A DNA stretch of 64,000 nucleotides, taken from the NCBI GenBank assembly GCA_016748015.1, contig JAAOMT010000772.1, positions 347,483 through 411,482 on the forward strand, written 5' to 3'. Source of the DNA: Geosiphon pyriformis (lineage: Eukaryota; Glomeromycota; Glomeromycetes; Archaeosporales; Geosiphonaceae). The notes below the pieces were generated by a model. The model saw only the letters and a program-made list of their open reading frames with translations. It was not told where the DNA came from and made no database searches. The translations under genes and the position numbers were made by a program. This document shows positions 60,566 to 64,000 of this stretch, in pieces (position 1 is the stretch's first letter; every line of letters begins with the position of its first letter).

Positions 60566-61306
60566 CAAAGTTTAAGCACAAAATAAAAACAAAAGAACTA
60601 AGCGATTTCATAATTTGAAAAATATCATACGTTTTATGCCTAAAACTCGAAAAACTTTTTTTTTTAATCATTACTGATTAGAAAAAGGATTAATCAATAA
60701 ATTTATTTTGGGAGTTGAAACAAGAAAAACAAAACCCCAGATTTTTTTTAAAAAAGAGACGAGAGTCTAATTAAAAAAAAAATCTTCATTTTAAGATTAA
60801 GGTTCGGGTAGTGTTTAAAATTTTCCATTGTTTTTTACTTTTGGTATGCTGAAACAGAATATAATAAATAAATAAAAAACAACCGGCAAGGTAACGCCGA
60901 GAATATAACTTTTTTTATTACAAAAAAAATATTGTACTTTGATTGAATATTCGTTCACGTAAGATGACATCAGTTTTTAGTCCGACTAAAATGAATTATT
61001 GAATGAATGTGTGAATGAGTGGATTATGGGAGGGGGGGGTCATTGAAAAAAATACAAGATCCATTTTCGAGCAGGGTAATATGATACTCTGAATTAAAAA
61101 TCGTCCCCTACCCCAAAAAAATTTGCACTAGAATTTGCTAATCACTATTTTTTTTTTTTATATTATTTTATTGTTAAAAGATTCTTGTACCACTTATTTT
61201 AATTACACTCTTAACTCATTTTATAGGATCATCCAATGAGAATGATCCTTTTCCTTTGGATCGTGGGTATTAATTTGAAATACTTTCATTTCTGGATGGA
61301 AAATAA
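60566..61306. other. Intergenic; possible splice acceptor near its end
   Basis: A ttttatag acceptor-like site at about 61,220-61,227 is followed by short open frames, but no donor-linked exon can be shown. Confidence 0.35.
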
Positions 61307-61405
61307 CCATAATAACCATAATAATAACCATAATAACCATAATAATAACCATAATAACCATAATAATAACCATAATAACCATAATAATAACCATAATAAT
61401 AATAA
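61307..61405. repeat. 21-bp minisatellite of CCATAATAA units
   Basis: The unit ccataataaccataataata (plus one a) repeats about 4.5 times. It encodes His/Asn on one strand and Tyr/Gly on the other, giving 60-75-codon ORFs that I take as artefacts. Confidence 0.9.
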
Positions 61406-61941
61406 TTCTCATGATACCAAGTTCTATTAAACATGAGGTAATTTTCAATTTTTTTTTGAATCATGTTTTCCTAATGTATTACTAATGAACACATGAAATA
61501 AAATCATTGATCAAAAAGCTGTGAATGTTACCATTGATTAATTTTTTTTGATTAAAAAGTTTTTTCGAACAATTTCAACATTACCTATTGTTCAAAAGTT
61601 ATCAAATTAGAATGAGTATCATCCCATTTTCTTCATGATTTTTTTTTTTTGAATACAAATGATAAATTTTTATTTATTTTTTTTGAAGTTTCGGCCGGGT
61701 ATAAATTTAGATAATACATGATTAAAATATTTTGTTGTTGCGCATTTAAATGAGCGTTCAATCAAATATATTTAATACAAAATACACACCAATAATTTAT
61801 TATTAGGAATGGTTAATTTCAAAATATTGCATATCAAAAATATCTAAAAATAAAAATTTAAGGATGCTTGAAATGAATAATGACTTGTTACTTTCTTTTT
61901 TAATATATATTCGAATTTCTGAATCTCATCAGAAAGCAATA
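61406..61941. other. Intergenic, nothing seen
   Basis: AT-rich sequence. Confidence 0.5.
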
Positions 61942-61996
61942 TGATTATTTATGATTATGATTATGATTATGATTATGATTATGATTATTATTATTA
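61942..61996. repeat. (GATTAT)n microsatellite
   Basis: Direct reading. Confidence 0.95.
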
Positions 61997-62251
61997 CTAC
62001 CATCATGTTACGAAACTATGAGTTTTATTTTTAGCTAATTGTGCTTTGAATTTTTAATATTTCTCAGGTAATCATTACTTATCATTACCTATCTTTTTTA
62101 ATATGTTTGATAACTATTGACTAACTGTTTTGAATCTTATGATGAAACCTTTTTTAAATTAAAAACTTTTTATCTTTAGTAAATAACAAATAGTTTCAGG
62201 CTTTAGTTTTAGGTGTAGGTTTTCAAAGTTTCAAATTTATTTTGTGAATTA

Positions 62252-62254
62252 ATA

Positions 62255-62308
<54 letters not shown>

Positions 62309-62309
62309 G
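62252..62309. repeat. (ATT)n microsatellite
   Basis: Direct reading. Confidence 0.95.
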
Positions 62310-62738
62310 TTCAATGTTTTGTGTTGTCATTGTTGAAAATACAAATTATGAATTTCATTATTATGGTAAAAGATAAGTTAAGAAATCACACAATCTAGAA
62401 TGTACGAATTAAGTGCAAATGTGCATGAATTGAAAATTGGAGAAAATCATGAAATCTCAAAGCATTTGAGCATTAAAAGGATATGTGCAGCGTTTTATGC
62501 TGCATGATGCATAAATTTTGCACGACTAAAAAATTTTGAAAACAGTTAACAGGCTCAATAAGAACGTGATTATTCATATCTAATTTTAAAGTATTTTCTG
62601 ATTTACGTGAAATAGAAAAAACTTATTTAATTATGACTAATATCGCTAAAGATTTCTTTTTGATGCTAAAAAAGATTTTCAACATACTTATTACATAAAA
62701 ATAATTTCCTAGTTTTTTTTGTAGTTACCTAGTACAAA
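62310..62738. other. Intergenic, nothing seen
   Basis: AT-rich, with a tgcatgatgcataaa patch near 62,500. Confidence 0.5.
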
Positions 62739-62740
62739 CC

Positions 62741-62784
<44 letters not shown>

Positions 62785-62802
62785 TGATGATGATGATGAT
62801 GA
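62739..62802. repeat. (AAT)n then (GAT)n compound microsatellite
   Basis: Direct reading. Confidence 0.95.
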
Positions 62803-62936
62803 CACAGTTTCACCAAAAAGTTAAAATTAGATGTTTATTGTCATGACCCATTTTATTTTTTTGGGGGGTAGTCCCATTTTTTATGATTAATAAACAATCT
62901 TTTTTAAACCATGAAGTCCAATTCTCAATGATTCCA

Positions 62937-62962
62937 ATAAATAAATAAATAAATAAATAAAT
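62937..62962. repeat. (AAAT)n microsatellite
   Basis: Direct reading. Confidence 0.9.
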
Positions 62963-63099
62963 GATGAGTAGTCTTTTGGGTATTTTATGATACAGTTGTG
63001 TACCGTATTCTGCATATAATTGAAAAAATTTAACAGTCGAATAAAAATCCCGTTACTATTAATAAATGTTTAGAACAACAACTGTACAATTTGAAATTA

Positions 63100-63108
63100 A
63101 AATAATAA

Positions 63109-63139
<31 letters not shown>

Positions 63140-63180
63140 TGATGAATAAATAAATAAATATATATATATATATATATTTA
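63100..63180. repeat. (AAT)n, (AAAT)n and (AT)n cluster
   Basis: Direct reading. Confidence 0.9.
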
Positions 63181-63259
63181 TTTATAATATAAATTACAAA
63201 AATTCTAATCCTTGTTAATTAATTTGAAAAAAATTGAGCGGCAAATGTTAATTGAATAA

Positions 63260-64000
63260 ATATAAATATAAATATATAAGTGTCTATTTAAACGAAGCAC
63301 AGACTACACCAGCATACAACAGAAAAAACAACTAAAAAAGACCCAATTATTTGAGGTACACACACAAGTAGTATATGCCATCAGGATTTACATAAATATA
63401 GAGTTTGCTTCAACCAAGATTCTCTTCGCTGTTATTCAACGCCGACACAAAAAGTTTTGTTTTATATCTTTTCAAAATTTCTGTAAAAGAGTTCGTTTTC
63501 ATTGTGTCGAGACGATTATTAAAAAAACACGAAATCAACGTCAATAAAAAATCTTAATCAGCAACGAAAAAAAGAAAAAAGAAGTATTTTCTTTCAAACC
63601 TTTTTTTTTTGAACTTTTTCTTTTTTTTTCTTTCGAGAAACTAATCTGATTTAAATTTAAAAGAAACAAAAAACAAACACTTGAACGAAAATTTCCTAAA
63701 ATAAAAAAAATAAAAAAACAACCTCAAATCCATTAACGAAATCTTGTCAAATAAACTGTTCCCTTTTACACACACACACACACACTATTGTAGAACCTTT
63801 TTTTTTTTTCCCCAAATTTCACGATAAATCCGTCACGTATTGTTACCCAGAAAAAATAAATTCTCGAAACAAAAACGACCCAATTTAAAAATTTCCATTA
63901 TACGTCTTTTTCGCTATTTTCATCTTGCCACGCGAAACACCAACCTCCGAAATCTATTTAGTAAACCCATCAGTCTTTCTTTTTTTTTTTTTTTTTTAAA
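63260..64000 (+). promoter_or_regulatory. Possible promoter and 5' leader of a gene beyond the window
   Basis: A tatataag at about 63,270 is followed by sequence with more C, few T-runs at first (gcacagactacaccagcata), then purine- and pyrimidine-rich stretches, (CA)n at 63,763-63,785 and no long ORF. This resembles long AT-rich fungal leaders. The call is speculative because no coding exon is in view. Confidence 0.25.

Noticed and set aside
61221-61464. His/Asn or Tyr/Gly repeat ORFs over the CCATAATAA minisatellite
   Set aside because: Open on both strands because of the repeat. An acceptor-like site precedes it, but no donor or upstream exon could be linked.
1-64000. CRISPR array, bacterial operon or prophage
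   Set aside because: The tandem repeats lack unique spacers, and the introns, LTR elements and composition are eukaryotic.

Overview
The window looks like a very AT-rich fungal nuclear genome. The best fit is an arbuscular mycorrhizal fungus (Glomeromycotina, Rhizophagus-like). The evidence is the composition, the abundant AAT/ATC microsatellites, one intron-containing gene for a secreted CAP protein, and Ty3/Gypsy retrotransposons whose Gag-Pol resembles Rhizophagus elements as I remember them. The organism call is inference. No database search was possible.

Positions 1-40,087 are a pile of nested, mutated LTR retrotransposons, read here from LTR pairs, target-site duplications (TSDs) and conserved protein motifs. 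Element E (minus strand, remnants 27,386-27,656 and 37,532-38,149) seems to be the oldest host. Element A (plus, LTR pieces 1-286 and 27,110-27,385) appears to have inserted into E. Element B (minus, 4,348-22,503) inserted into A. Element C (minus, 5,711-13,386) and solo LTR G (16,168-17,141) inserted into B. Element D (plus, 27,657-37,527) inserted into the gag of E and is the youngest and best preserved. Element F (plus, 38,150-40,087) inserted into the LTR of E and is cut off abruptly at 40,087. All coding regions carry stops that fit C-to-T or G-to-A change (CGA to TGA, TGG to TGA, CAA to TAA), so none is expected to be autonomous.

Element D has this layout: LTR, PBS, Gag with a CCHC knuckle, protease, a cysteine-rich (CxxC) module, a dUTPase domain, RT, RNase H, integrase, an unknown third ORF, polypurine tract, LTR. 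The CxxC plus dUTPase module between protease and RT is the most unusual feature of the window. Degenerate copies of the same module can be read in A and in B, but I do not see it in C. The D-family LTRs also carry six copies of a TTCGCCGAAAT-like motif spaced 20-21 bp apart, just upstream of a TATA box.

Positions 40,088-64,000 are different: CpG is no longer absent, no retrotransposon homology is visible, and there are very many microsatellites and minisatellites. The only gene I can support is a three-exon gene at 47,279-48,374. It encodes a 303-residue secreted CAP-superfamily protein with a Gly/Asn-rich tail made from GGT and AAT repeats. A short GC-richer strip of unknown nature lies right after the transposon boundary (40,130-40,330). 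The last 750 bp may be the promoter and leader of a gene beyond the window.
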